This document shows, piece by piece, positions 1 to 7,369 of a stretch of 12,163 bases of DNA. Within the stretch, counting starts at the first letter, position 1. Every line of letters begins with the position of its first letter. The translations under genes were made by a program, and so were the position numbers. Source of the DNA: Xanthobacteraceae bacterium (GTDB taxonomy: Bacteria; Pseudomonadota; Alphaproteobacteria; Rhizobiales; Xanthobacteraceae); the NCBI GenBank assembly GCA_030039655.1, contig JASHVC010000418.1, forward strand, positions 1 to 12,163, written 5' to 3'. The notes beneath the pieces were generated by a model. It worked only from the letters and a program-made list of their open reading frames with translations, was not told the DNA's origin and ran no database searches.

Positions 1-1
1 G

Positions 2-310
2 GACATGTTCGCGGAACGCAACCCTCACGCCGATCTGCAGTCGATCATCTATCAGTTCGAGGCGCTGGCCAAACCGGACGCCGACGATCACCACGCGCGC
101 ATCGCCTGTCCCACCGTCATCCTGACCGGCAGCGAGGATGCCTCGCATCCACGCGCCGCTGATTTACAAGCGCGCATTCCTGGATGCGAGATGAAAATCC
201 TCTATGGCGCTGGGCACGCCTGTCAGATCGAGCAGCCATGGTTATTCGATCGCTTCATGCTTGAGTTTTTGAAGAAGCATGGCCTGTTTCCTGGCGCCTC
301 GCCCGGCTAG
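2..310 (+). CDS. alpha/beta hydrolase, C-terminal part (5' end outside window)
   Basis: Open frame entering from the left edge and ending in TAG at 308-310; about 102 residues of the C-terminal part are visible. The strand PTVILTGSEDASHP (about residues 37-50) is the usual strand that carries the catalytic Asp in alpha/beta-hydrolase-fold enzymes. The later GAGHACQIEQP (about 69-79) is the classic catalytic His loop. The nucleophile elbow lies off the left edge, so the substrate cannot be inferred. An ATG at 5 lies inside the frame and is unlikely to be the true start, since a full protein of this family is usually 250-300 residues. The next gene starts 31 bases downstream on the same strand and encodes a Bug binding protein, which suggests a small catabolic operon. 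The family call is firm; the specific activity is unknown. Confidence 0.85.
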   Translation, partial: DMFAERNPHADLQSIIYQFEALAKPDADDHHARIACPTVILTGSEDASHPRAADLQARIPGCEMKILYGAGHACQIEQPWLFDRFMLEFLKKHGLFPGASPG

Positions 311-341
311 TCTCGTAAGACAACGGGGACAGGTTGTGATA

Positions 342-1313
342 ATGCGCCGCCGTGAGTTTCTGCGCTTGGCCTCGAGCATCGCGGTGCTCAACGCCGCGGT
401 CGCGACTGTGCGGGCTGATGCTTATCCGTCGCGGCCGGTGCGCATCATCATCGCTACGACCGCCGGCGGCTCTACCGATATCGTCGCCCGCCTGGTGGCG
501 CAGTGGCTTACTGACAAGCTCGGTCAATCTTTCGTTGCCGACAACCGGCCCGGCGGCAACAACAACGTCGGCACGGAGCTCGCCGCCCATGCGGCTCCCG
601 ACGGCTACACGCTGTTCATGGCCAACTCGGTCAATACAATCAATACGGCGCTGTACCGCAATCTGACGTACGACTTCGTAGCTGACTTCGCGCCCGTCGT
701 TCACGCAATGAGTTCTCCACTGCTGATGATGGTGCACCCATCAGTTCCGGCAAAAACGCTGCCCGAGTTCATCGCCTACGCCAAAGCCAATCCCGACAGA
801 CTTAGCATGGGTTCGGGCGGCAATGGTTCGACCGGCCATTTGGCCGGCGAGCTGTTCGCCATGATGGCCGGCGTCAAAATGATCCATGTGCCGTATCGCG
901 GCGAGTCGGCGGCAATGACTGATCTGCTTGGTGGTCAGCCGCAGGTCGCTTTTCTGACCACCGGCTCGTCGATTTCGTTCGTCCGGGCCGGCTCGGTGCG
1001 GGCTGTGGCGGTAACGTCGTTGGCGCCGCTCCCCGGCATGCCCGACGTTCCGCCCATGGCGCAATTCCTTCCTGGCTATTCGGCCTACGGCTGGAGCGGA
1101 CTGTGCGCCCCCAAAGGCGCGCCTGCGGAGATCATCGGTCTCCTCAATAGGTCCTTGAATGGGGCGCTCGCCGATCCGGCGGTCAAAACGCGGATAGCGG
1201 AGATGGGCGGGATTGCACCCGGTGGTTCACCAGCCGATTTCGCGAGCTTCATCGCCGAGGACATCGAGAAGTGGAAAAAGGTGGCAGCGTTCGCTGGCGT
1301 GACTGTCAATTAG
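342..1313 (+). CDS. Bug-family (tripartite tricarboxylate transporter) periplasmic solute-binding protein, Tat-exported
   Basis: A 323-residue protein of the Bug/TctC family, which binds carboxylate-type ligands in the periplasm for TTT transporters or signalling. Family marks are YPSRPVRIII (28-37), an AGGSTDIVARL loop, NRPGGNNNVGTE, PDGYTLFM, MGSGGNGSTGHLAGELF, HVPYRGE and a late GLCAPKGAP. The N-terminus is a twin-arginine-type signal (MRRREFLRLAS) with a short hydrophobic stretch; cleavage is likely around residues 25-27 (VRA/DA). This signal decides the start at 342. An ATG at 279 in the same frame would overlap the hydrolase gene and bury the signal. A GGGGACAGG stretch precedes the ATG at a somewhat long distance. 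No TctA/TctB membrane subunits are visible, which is normal for these usually orphan receptors. The ligand is unknown. Confidence 0.93.
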   Translation: MRRREFLRLASSIAVLNAAVATVRADAYPSRPVRIIIATTAGGSTDIVARLVAQWLTDKLGQSFVADNRPGGNNNVGTELAAHAAPDGYTLFMANSVNTINTALYRNLTYDFVADFAPVVHAMSSPLLMMVHPSVPAKTLPEFIAYAKANPDRLSMGSGGNGSTGHLAGELFAMMAGVKMIHVPYRGESAAMTDLLGGQPQVAFLTTGSSISFVRAGSVRAVAVTSLAPLPGMPDVPPMAQFLPGYSAYGWSGLCAPKGAPAEIIGLLNRSLNGALADPAVKTRIAEMGGIAPGGSPADFASFIAEDIEKWKKVAAFAGVTVN

Positions 1314-1343
1314 GTCCGAGGTCTGTCCTGAGGTGGGCTTGGC

Positions 1344-2075
1344 CTACCGCGCGCGCGGCGCTGCTCTGACGGGGGTCCCTCCAAGTGACTCTGCGATGTA
1401 GCCCATGAGCACTCGCCGCTCGAGTGCACGAAATTCCCTGAAGATTTTATCGACCCAGTCGTGAATTTCGGTGGGACCACCGGGTCTCTCCAGCATATAG
1501 GTGCTGAAAGAAAAGCTCGGCCGGTCAATGACGCCGCGCACGATCGGCGACAAGCGGCGAATGAGGATCAGCGGGCAATCGGCGCGTGACGGCGGAAAGT
1601 CCGCCTTATCAAAGATGACCGACACGGCCTCGTTGTGCACGGGAACAAAGATTGTCTTCGGCAACAGGTCACGCAGGTCTTGATAAGCGTGGGCCGTCGC
1701 CGGTACCCGATCGGTGACGAACAGCACGATCGGCTCGATCGCATGCCGCCGCGCTTCGGCCATGAAGCCGATTTCGGCCATAACCGAGAAGAATTGTTCG
1801 AACGGGGCGTAGCCCAGATCGATCACTTTCGCGGTGAAGTCGTCGGCGACTAGCTGGTCGAACAGTTCCATCTGGCCGCGGGTGTCGGCAATGTCCACGG
1901 GCCAGACCAAATGGGGAAAATGGCTGGAGAGCGACGGCTCGCGGGGATTGAGGTCGAAAGCGACAAGCGGCCGGTCGTCGGCGCGAAGGTACTCAATCAA
2001 TAGCCGGGCGAGCAGGGTCTTGCCCACGCGCGGATGCGGCGATGCGATGATGTAGAGCGGCGTCAATTCCGCCAT
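1344..2075 (-). CDS. ParA/MinD-fold P-loop protein with degenerate Walker A
   Basis: A 243-residue soluble protein that I do not recognise as a named gene. The N-terminus has the order of a ParA/MinD-type ATPase. A P-loop ASPHPRVGKT (11-20) keeps the GKT core. A switch-like AFDLNPREPSL follows (39-49), then GQMELFDQL (67-75) and a Walker-B-like AKVIDLG (82-88). In the P-loop the family's signature lysine and glycine pair (KGG) are replaced by HPR, so the intermolecular lysine that drives ATP hydrolysis in ParA dimers is missing. The protein resembles the product of the neighbouring upstream gene (2272-3036) in motif order and spacing, including FD..P, the M.[IL]FD.L block and the IGF[LM] block. 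It is probably a diverged paralogue that binds nucleotide without hydrolysing it, or a partner subunit; this is inference. The ribosome binding site is weak (GGAC about 8 bases upstream). It is convergent with the Bug gene across 30 bases. Confidence 0.8.
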   Translation of the reverse strand: MAELTPLYIIASPHPRVGKTLLARLLIEYLRADDRPLVAFDLNPREPSLSSHFPHLVWPVDIADTRGQMELFDQLVADDFTAKVIDLGYAPFEQFFSVMAEIGFMAEARRHAIEPIVLFVTDRVPATAHAYQDLRDLLPKTIFVPVHNEAVSVIFDKADFPPSRADCPLILIRRLSPIVRGVIDRPSFSFSTYMLERPGGPTEIHDWVDKIFREFRALERRVLMGYIAESLGGTPVRAAPRAR

Positions 2076-2271
2076 TCTTAAGTCCGTCTCGCTCTATCGC
2101 CTTCGCCGCATCTAGATACCAGCTTAGCACGTTCCCCGGCCGCGTGGCACGCCGATCAACCGATGTTTCCACACTGGGGTGTTGGACAAGCTGCGGATTG
2201 CGGGGCGCGAGCGCTTCGCACCCAAAATGGCGCCAACGGCGGTTCTGGCTTGAAGCGTGGCTCTGGCGGAG

Positions 2272-3036
2272 TTACCGAACGACCTGCACGCGCGGACCGC
2301 TCGGGGCGGCCGCCGCGGCGATGATGTCATTGAGCTTGATACGGTCGTATTCGGCCCAGACGTTGCCGAGCCAATGTCGGACGTAGCCGCGCAGCACGAA
2401 CGAGTAGTTGGCCGTCTCGCCCCTTGGACCCTTGTTGGCCACGAACGTCAGGAACGGTACCGAGGCGACTTCCACTTGTTCGTAGGCCATCTCGTTGAGT
2501 TTGGGGATGGTGATCTCGGCGACGTCCTTGAGCTTCTTGAAATAAGTGGAATGGGTGGCCTGATCCCATTCGAAGAAGGTTGTGTTGTTGAAGTAGTTTT
2601 TGACCAGGATGTACTCGGCGTCAGCCGTGAAAGGCGACGTTTCCTCGATCTCGTTGAGCGAGGCGATTGAGGAGCCAAGGATATGGAAGATGATGAACGT
2701 GATCTGTCCCTTCTTCACCGCGTCGAGGAACCCGATGTCGCGCAGCGAGCGCAGCGTCGGCGACAACAGTCCGGCGCGCACGTCGATGACCGTCACATTG
2801 GCGTCGGAGTTCGACAGGGTGTCGAAGATCCGCATCTGGTCGGGCACCATGGTGACGTCGACCACTTCGGTGATGTCGGGATGGAAGCGCTTGAGCGTGC
2901 CTTTCGGCGCCTCGCTATCGAAGGCGCGGGTCGCTACGTGATGGGCGGTGAAGTAGTCCAGGAGGGTACGGGAAACGGTGGTTTTGCCGACGCCGCCTTT
3001 GTCCGCGCCGACTACGATAACTGCTGGCTTCGCCAT
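2272..3036 (-). CDS. ParA/MinD-family ATPase (cargo unknown)
   Basis: A 254-residue ATPase of the ParA/MinD (CobQ/CobB/MinD/ParA) superfamily. The deviant Walker [10 protein letters not shown] (12-20) has the signature lysine at 13. Switch I is around FDSEAPKGTL (39-48), and Walker B is VTVIDVRAG (81-89). Beyond residue 110 it does not match plasmid or chromosomal ParA. The EAPKGTL switch and the 'fate of FDTL' block recall StbB/TraL-like plasmid ATPases, but only loosely. The start at 3036 is chosen because GAGGGGAA sits just upstream of the ATG and the P-loop falls at the expected depth. A longer frame reaching 3117 would add a low-complexity Arg/Gly/Ala leader. Its paralogue follows 196 bases downstream on the same strand. 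The M48 protease gene ends 237 bases upstream, and an inverted repeat lies in that gap. No ParB-like partner is in the window. It is likely a positioning or regulatory ATPase. Confidence 0.88.
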   Translation of the reverse strand: MAKPAVIVVGADKGGVGKTTVSRTLLDYFTAHHVATRAFDSEAPKGTLKRFHPDITEVVDVTMVPDQMRIFDTLSNSDANVTVIDVRAGLLSPTLRSLRDIGFLDAVKKGQITFIIFHILGSSIASLNEIEETSPFTADAEYILVKNYFNNTTFFEWDQATHSTYFKKLKDVAEITIPKLNEMAYEQVEVASVPFLTFVANKGPRGETANYSFVLRGYVRHWLGNVWAEYDRIKLNDIIAAAAAPSGPRVQVVR

Positions 3037-3181
3037 ACTTTTTCCCCTCGCAGACGCACCGCCACGCGCACCGGCTAACCCACAGGCTCCGCCTGGCCTC
3101 ACGGGGCGGGCGGCCAACCCGAAAGCGTCGCGTCCCCTACGCCTTTACCAATTATTAGTGCACACCTGGAGGCGGTTTGGA

Positions 3182-3228
3182 AGCCCGTGCAGCGGTACGG
3201 ACCGCGTAAACTCGGTCCGTAGCCCGTG
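3182..3228. repeat. 8-bp direct repeats (AGCCCGTG) bracketing the inverted repeat
   Basis: AGCCCGTG occurs at 3182-3189 and again at 3221-3228, one copy on each side of the TACGGACCG inverted repeat, with a period of 39 bases. The second copy shares one base with the right arm of the inverted repeat. No function is known; the arrangement is described as seen. Confidence 0.4.
3196..3221. repeat. 9-bp perfect inverted repeat upstream of the ParA-like gene
   Basis: TACGGACCG (3196-3204) and its exact complement CGGTCCGTA (3213-3221) are separated by 8 bases. The element lies in the 237-base gap between the M48 protease stop and the ParA-like start, about 160 bases before that start. Reading leftward, in the direction of the flanking genes, no T-run follows the stem, so it is not a standard Rho-independent terminator. 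Candidate roles are an operator, a structured leader element or a terminator of unusual type. Confidence 0.5.
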
Positions 3229-3273
3229 TTTTCAATTCGATAAGGTTAATGTGACGCGAGTGCGACCGCCGGG

Positions 3274-4425
3274 TTAGCCCTTGTGCGGACTCCACGGGCC
3301 CGACGGCGGTTCGGGCGAGGCGGGTTCGTTGCTTTGGGCGGCGGTGTCGTTATCGCTGTCTGCGCTGTCAGCCGTGCTCCATGGGCCACTCGGTAGTTGG
3401 TCGGAACCTGAGCTCTCTTCGTCGTCGCTTGTTCCCGGTTCCGGGAGCGCGATGGGGCCTGGGTCATGCCCACCGGCGTACTTTACCAGTGCAGCGACCC
3501 GGTTCTCCACCGTCGGATGGGTATCGAACAACTCGCCGAATCCCTCACGCGGGTTGTCGACGCACATTTCCATCACCGCTGAAGTTGCGCCCGGCAGTTC
3601 GCCGCGGCCTTCGATCTTGCGCAGGGCTGAAATCATGGCATCGGGATTTTGCGTGAGCTCCACCGAGCCGGCGTCGGCGAGGTATTCGCGCGAGCGCGAC
3701 AGCGCCAAGCGGATAATGAACGACAGCACGTAGGCGACGACCAGGAGGGCGACGGCGATTAGGATCGCCACGCCCGCGCCGCCGCCGCGCCGATCGTCCG
3801 ATCGAGAACTGCGGAAGCCGAACGGGTTGTAGAAGAACAGCCGGAATACCAGTTCGGTGAAGAAGGAGACCACGCCGGCGATGACGACGGCAATGACCAT
3901 CATCTGCACGTCGCCGTTGCGGATGTGGGTCAATTCGTGGCCAAGCACGGACTCGACCTCGGCGTCGTTGAGGTAATTGAGCAGGCCCGTGGTCACTGTG
4001 ATCGAATATTGGCTCTGGTTCATGCCTGTGGAGAACGCATTGAGCGCGTCGCTCTCCATGATCTTGAGCTTGGGCATGGTGATGCCGCGCGAGATGCAGA
4101 GATTTTCGAGCAGATTGTAGAGCCGCGGCTGGTCGGTGCGCTTTACCGCCTCGCCGCCGGTCAGCGCGTCGATCATGCTCTGATGGAAATAGTAGGCGAT
4201 GACGATCCAAAGCGCGGCGCCGATGGTCGCGTAGGGGAGCGCGCTGATGAGATCGTTCCAGGCGAGCTGCAACAGCGTATTGACGTCGGCGGGGGTCGAC
4301 AGCGCTTCCGCCACCAACGCGCCGGCGTAGACCATCACATAGACGAGAAAAAATAGCCCGATGAGCAACGCGATCGAACGGCGCCGGTTCGACTGGATGT
4401 GGGTGTACAGACCGTAAGCGGCCAT
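3274..4425 (-). CDS. HtpX-like M48 family membrane zinc metalloprotease with acidic Pro/Ser tail
   Basis: A 383-residue integral membrane protease of peptidase family M48, the HtpX/Ste24 type that degrades damaged membrane proteins. The zinc motif HELTH is at 163-167 and the third ligand is probably Glu247 in SREYLAD. The conserved NAFSTG block is at 129-134 and FDTHPTVENRV at 300-310. Membrane segments lie at about 17-40, 62-82, 175-197 and 217-240, placing the active site on the cytoplasmic face as in HtpX. After the protease domain comes a tail of about 60 residues rich in Ser, Asp, Glu and Pro. It holds PSGPWS twice (345-350 and 374-379), which is not part of E. coli HtpX (about 290 residues). 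The gene starts 37 bases after lemA, and the two are surely one operon. LemA next to an M48 protease is a recurrent pairing in bacteria. Confidence 0.92.
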   Translation of the reverse strand: MAAYGLYTHIQSNRRRSIALLIGLFFLVYVMVYAGALVAEALSTPADVNTLLQLAWNDLISALPYATIGAALWIVIAYYFHQSMIDALTGGEAVKRTDQPRLYNLLENLCISRGITMPKLKIMESDALNAFSTGMNQSQYSITVTTGLLNYLNDAEVESVLGHELTHIRNGDVQMMVIAVVIAGVVSFFTELVFRLFFYNPFGFRSSRSDDRRGGGAGVAILIAVALLVVAYVLSFIIRLALSRSREYLADAGSVELTQNPDAMISALRKIEGRGELPGATSAVMEMCVDNPREGFGELFDTHPTVENRVAALVKYAGGHDPGPIALPEPGTSDDEESSGSDQLPSGPWSTADSADSDNDTAAQSNEPASPEPPSGPWSPHKG

Positions 4426-4462
4426 CGTTATCCGCTCATGGCTAGGCGGTCATGCCGGAGCG

Positions 4463-5026
4463 CTAAAACTTCACCTGCGGCGCCTGCAGCTCGGCCTGGC
4501 GGTCGGCGCCGAGATCGAAAAAGTCCTTCTGCGTAAAGCCGAAAGACGCGGCGAATAGGGCGGCTGGGAAGCGCTGGATGCCGGTGTTGTATTCCTGCAC
4601 CGCGTTGTTGAAGAAACGCCGTGAAGCCGCGATCTTGTTTTCCAGATCGCTCAGCTCGGTCTGCAATTGCTGAAATTCGGTGTTGGCTTTGAGATCGGGA
4701 TAGGCCTCGGACAAGGCGAAGAGCTGGCGAAGGGCTCCCGACAACATGTTCTCGGCCGCCGCTTGTTGCGCCGGCCCTTGGGCGGAGACCGCTGCATTGC
4801 GTGCCTTGACGACTTCGTCGAGCGTGCCGCGCTCGTGTGCGGCGTAACCCTTCACGGTCTCGACCAGATTGGGGACCAGGTCGTGCCGCTGGCGCAACTG
4901 CACGTCAACGTCGGCAAAGGCCTGATTGACCCGTTGCCGCATGGCGACCAGTCCATTGTAGACGCTGATCGCCCAAAGTACGCCGCCCACGATCACAACA
5001 AGAACAATAATGGTCGAGGTACCCAT
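4463..5026 (-). CDS. lemA: LemA family membrane-anchored protein
   Basis: A 187-residue LemA protein. One N-terminal membrane segment (about 5-21) is followed by a helical bundle. Family blocks are YNGLVAMRQRVNQAFADVDV (23-42), RHDLVPNLVETVKGYA (48-62), LSEAYPDLKAN (105-115) and SRRFFNNAVQEYN (135-147). The start at 5026 has a strong GGAGGG ribosome binding site. A longer frame reaching 5098 would put an Arg-rich, non-conserved stretch before the membrane anchor, so it is rejected. LemA proteins have no settled biochemical role; the recurrent association with M48 proteases suggests that it scaffolds or delivers substrate to the downstream HtpX-like enzyme. It is the first gene of a leftward unit. 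Confidence 0.93.
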   Translation of the reverse strand: MGTSTIIVLVVIVGGVLWAISVYNGLVAMRQRVNQAFADVDVQLRQRHDLVPNLVETVKGYAAHERGTLDEVVKARNAAVSAQGPAQQAAAENMLSGALRQLFALSEAYPDLKANTEFQQLQTELSDLENKIAASRRFFNNAVQEYNTGIQRFPAALFAASFGFTQKDFFDLGADRQAELQAPQVKF

Positions 5027-5196
5027 CGTAGCCCTCCGGTAAGGCACACGGCGCGCGCCGGGCGCTGTCCCAACCTGAGACAGGATTGGCGAGGCCATTT
5101 CACGGCCACGGCCACCAACATAGCTGTCCGGCGCAAGTACTGCGAGCGCAGCCGAACGGCCTCTCCCCGGTGCCCCAACAGGGAGAAGTGAGTCGC

Positions 5197-5225
5197 AATA
5201 TAGGGAGCCCGGTTGCTATCGTTAA
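5197..5225 (-). promoter_or_regulatory. candidate sigma70-type promoter for lemA
   Basis: Read on the minus strand, TTAACG (5225-5220) and TATATT (5202-5197) are 17 bases apart. They match the -35 and -10 consensus at four and five of six positions. It would give a leader of about 160 bases before the lemA ATG. No experimental support; chance matches are possible. Confidence 0.3.
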
Positions 5226-5305
5226 GGTTAGGATTTGATGAACGTCGCGCCCCTGCCTCGTCTCGTTTAGGGATTCAACAAGACAAAAATAAACGGGTAG
5301 GCGCC

Positions 5306-5761
5306 ATGTCGAAGCACTATGTCGGCTTCGAGCCGTCTGGCGGTTCGGACGACGCAGAACTAAGCGAGCTCCACGCCACTGAGACTGATCTCCAGGCTCC
5401 TCATGATGCAAGGGCCGCAGAGATAGATGCACTCACACGCACCGATCAGCTTGCGCGTGACTTCGCTGAAATCGAACGCGCGGTGGTCGCTTTGCGCAAG
5501 GCCGAGCCGGGGCTCGAACCTTGGGCCGAAACCTCGCTCGAAGATCCGCTCGCTGTCTCGCCGTCCAGGCCGCCCTCGGTGTGGCTTGTGATCGGGGCAC
5601 TGTGGTTCTTGCTGGCGGCGATCGCCGGCTGTGCGGTCGTTACCATCGCGCACTGGACTCCCGCTCATGCGGGAGTTCGCGGCCCCCACGCCTCAGTAGG
5701 CGTTGCGGTAGGCAGTGCGCGAAAGCACCGTGCGGACGATGATCTTCAAATCAAGCCATAG
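5306..5761 (+). CDS. hypothetical protein with one C-proximal transmembrane segment
   Basis: A 151-residue protein that I do not recognise. Residues 1-88 are polar and acidic, with a stretch likely to be helical or coiled (about 36-66, many Ala/Glu/Leu). A Pro-rich hinge (PSRPPS, 86-91) leads into a strong hydrophobic segment at about 92-115. After it comes a short basic tail of about 35 residues. The layout fits a single-pass inner-membrane protein. The start at 5306 is supported by GGGTAGG upstream of the ATG; the frame opens earlier at 5213, but that extension has no good ribosome binding site. Codon use looks like the neighbours. The last 69 bases overlap the 3' end of the opposing sugar transferase gene. 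It is divergent from lemA across 279 bases. The gene is probably real, function unknown. Confidence 0.7.
   Translation: MSKHYVGFEPSGGSDDAELSELHATETDLQAPHDARAAEIDALTRTDQLARDFAEIERAVVALRKAEPGLEPWAETSLEDPLAVSPSRPPSVWLVIGALWFLLAAIAGCAVVTIAHWTPAHAGVRGPHASVGVAVGSARKHRADDDLQIKP
5657..5676 (-). terminator. hairpin just past the sugar transferase stop (possible terminator)
   Basis: ACTCCCGC (5657-5664) and GCGGGAGT (5669-5676) form a perfect 8-bp stem with a 4-base TCAT loop. The hairpin starts 16 bases beyond the stop of the leftward sugar transferase gene. No T-run follows on the minus strand, so this is not a textbook intrinsic terminator. It also lies inside the 3' coding part of the opposing hypothetical gene, where it encodes part of the tail. 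Confidence 0.35.
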
Positions 5762-7165
5762 CGACCAATTGTCGATATAAAATAGATCGTGTTCGACGCG
5801 CCCGCGCATCTTGTCTTCGGTATCGGTGACGCCGCGAAAGCCGTTGATCTGCGCCCACCCGGTAATGCCGGGCTTGACGTTGTGGCGGCGGGCATAAAGC
5901 GAGATGCGGCGCTCGTATTCGCGGTCGTGTGACAGCGCATGGGGGCGCGGCCCGACGAGCGACATGTCGCCGGCGAGGACGTTGAACAGCTGCGGGATCT
6001 CGTCGATGTTCCAGCGCCGCAGCCAGCTGCCTATCCGAGTAAGGCGCGGATCGTCGCGCACCGCCTGGGGCACCACCGGGCCGTCGTCGAGGGTACTCAT
6101 GGTACGAAACTTGAGGATGCGGAACGGTTGCTGATTGAAGCCGTATCGGCGCTGAAGAAAAAACACCGGCCCCTTGCTGTCCATGCGGATGAGGATGCTG
6201 ATCAGGATGAGGAACGGCGTGAGCGCCACCAGCGCCGCTCCTGACAAGAACACATCGAACATCCGTTTTTCCACCACTTCCAGGCATGACAACGGCAGGC
6301 GCGTGAGTTGCAAGCTCGCCATGTGCCCCAGCCTTGACAGCTCGACGCTCACGAACTTCTGCAGGATCTGCTCCGGGCCGAGGTGAATCGCGACCGGCAG
6401 CGCTAAGAAGGCGTCGACGCATCGCGCGATCGTGTCGGTCGCCGACCATGGCAGCAACAAGAAGATCGCATCGGGCTCAAGCTGGCGGACGCTGGCGATG
6501 GCCAGCGCCAGATCGCGGTCGAGCGCGGCGTCGCGTTCTTCGACCGACGCGTTGGTCGCTACCGGAGTAAGGAACCGGCAGCCGACGATGTTGATACCGA
6601 GCGTTCGCGGCTCGTAAGAGTCGACGAAATCGCTGACCTGAGCGCCACCTCCGATCAGAAAGATACGCTGCGCGGAAATCAGTCCGGCGCGCCGGGCGTG
6701 CTTGCTGATGCGCACAATGAGAAAGCGTTCGATCACTAGCGCGGCGAGCGTGACGGCATAGAACAGCACCAGCCAGGCGCGCGAATATTCGTCACTAGCC
6801 TGCGCCAGGAACCAAAGCGTCAGCATGCAAATGAGCGTGACGTTCCACAGATGCACTGTGCGCCCGATGAGTGGCTTGAAAGTAAAGAAATTCGTCATGC
6901 GGTATTCGCGGCGCGACACGTTTGAGGTGGCGAAAATGCCTGACGCGAGCGCTCCGACCTGAATGAAGGATGAAATGTCGCCGTACACGCCGTAGGTGAA
7001 GAGGTGATAGGCGATGCCCGTGACGTAGGACATCGCCACGATCAGGGCCACGTCGAACAGGAACAGTAAGCTGGAAAAAGCACCCTGCGAGAGCAGGGCC
7101 CAGCGGCGCAGAACTCGGCTGGTCTGCGGCCGGCAGGCCAGCGTGTAGCTCTGAACGGTGTTCAT
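5693..7165 (-). CDS. undecaprenyl-phosphate sugar-1-phosphate transferase (WcaJ/PssY-type exopolysaccharide initiator)
   Basis: A 490-residue polyprenyl-phosphate hexose-1-phosphate transferase. It starts exopolysaccharide repeat synthesis by moving sugar-1-phosphate from a UDP-sugar to undecaprenyl phosphate at the inner membrane. Hydrophobic segments lie at about 30-55, 66-80, 105-122 and 130-150. A nucleotide-binding-like core follows (RIFLIGGGAQ, 167-176), then the bacterial sugar transferase domain (about 300-490). Key blocks are the helix after KRMFDVFLSG, LKFRTM (351-356), DEIPQLFNVLAGDMSLVGPRP (388-408), KPGITGWAQINGFRG (431-445) and the EHDLFYIDNWSLWLDLK region. The ATG at 7165 lacks a clear Shine-Dalgarno. 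A TTG at 7237, in frame with GAGG upstream, would add 24 residues, so the start is uncertain. No glycosyltransferases, Wzx/Wzy or export genes are near, so it is an isolated initiator. Confidence 0.92.
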   Translation of the reverse strand: MNTVQSYTLACRPQTSRVLRRWALLSQGAFSSLLFLFDVALIVAMSYVTGIAYHLFTYGVYGDISSFIQVGALASGIFATSNVSRREYRMTNFFTFKPLIGRTVHLWNVTLICMLTLWFLAQASDEYSRAWLVLFYAVTLAALVIERFLIVRISKHARRAGLISAQRIFLIGGGAQVSDFVDSYEPRTLGINIVGCRFLTPVATNASVEERDAALDRDLALAIASVRQLEPDAIFLLLPWSATDTIARCVDAFLALPVAIHLGPEQILQKFVSVELSRLGHMASLQLTRLPLSCLEVVEKRMFDVFLSGAALVALTPFLILISILIRMDSKGPVFFLQRRYGFNQQPFRILKFRTMSTLDDGPVVPQAVRDDPRLTRIGSWLRRWNIDEIPQLFNVLAGDMSLVGPRPHALSHDREYERRISLYARRHNVKPGITGWAQINGFRGVTDTEDKMRGRVEHDLFYIDNWSLWLDLKIIVRTVLSRTAYRNAY

Positions 7166-7369
7166 CGGCGACCCGCGAAGAAGACGAAAACTGAACGCCA
7201 CGATGGGCGTGTTTGTCGCCGCCCCGATCTGGGACAACGACCTCGGTCAAGCTGCGATGTCGCGAGAAGCATGCCAGCGGTGGACGCGAACACGAGCGGT
7301 GCTTGCTGTGTGTCGGGCGCGTCGTGTTAAGATTAATCGTACGGCGAACAAGCGTGCTGCGGAGGAAAT

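Noticed and set aside
279..341. N-terminal extension of the Bug protein to the ATG at 279
   Set aside because: It overlaps the end of the hydrolase gene and would place about 21 residues in front of a clear twin-arginine signal.
255..737. Minus-strand 160-residue open frame across the Bug gene
   Set aside because: Lies antisense to a firmly identified gene, has no family features and is rich in Arg/His, as typical for a shadow frame of GC-rich coding DNA.
2076..2271. Possible gene or regulatory element between the two ParA-like genes
   Set aside because: Only shadow frames and short GC-rich self-complementary bits were seen; nothing with support.
3037..3117. Longer N-terminus of the ParA-like protein, back to 3117
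   Set aside because: Would add an Arg/Gly/Ala leader, while the ATG at 3036 has a strong GAGGGGAA site and places the P-loop normally.
3545..4210. 221-residue minus-strand frame inside the M48 protease gene
   Set aside because: Same strand but another frame of a clear M48 protease; its composition (Arg/His runs) marks it as a shadow.
5027..5098. Longer LemA N-terminus
   Set aside because: The ATG at 5026 has GGAGGG upstream and directly precedes the membrane anchor; the extension is not LemA-like.
5751..6449. 232-residue minus-strand frame inside the sugar transferase gene
   Set aside because: Out-of-frame reading of the conserved sugar transferase domain, with no recognisable motif of its own.
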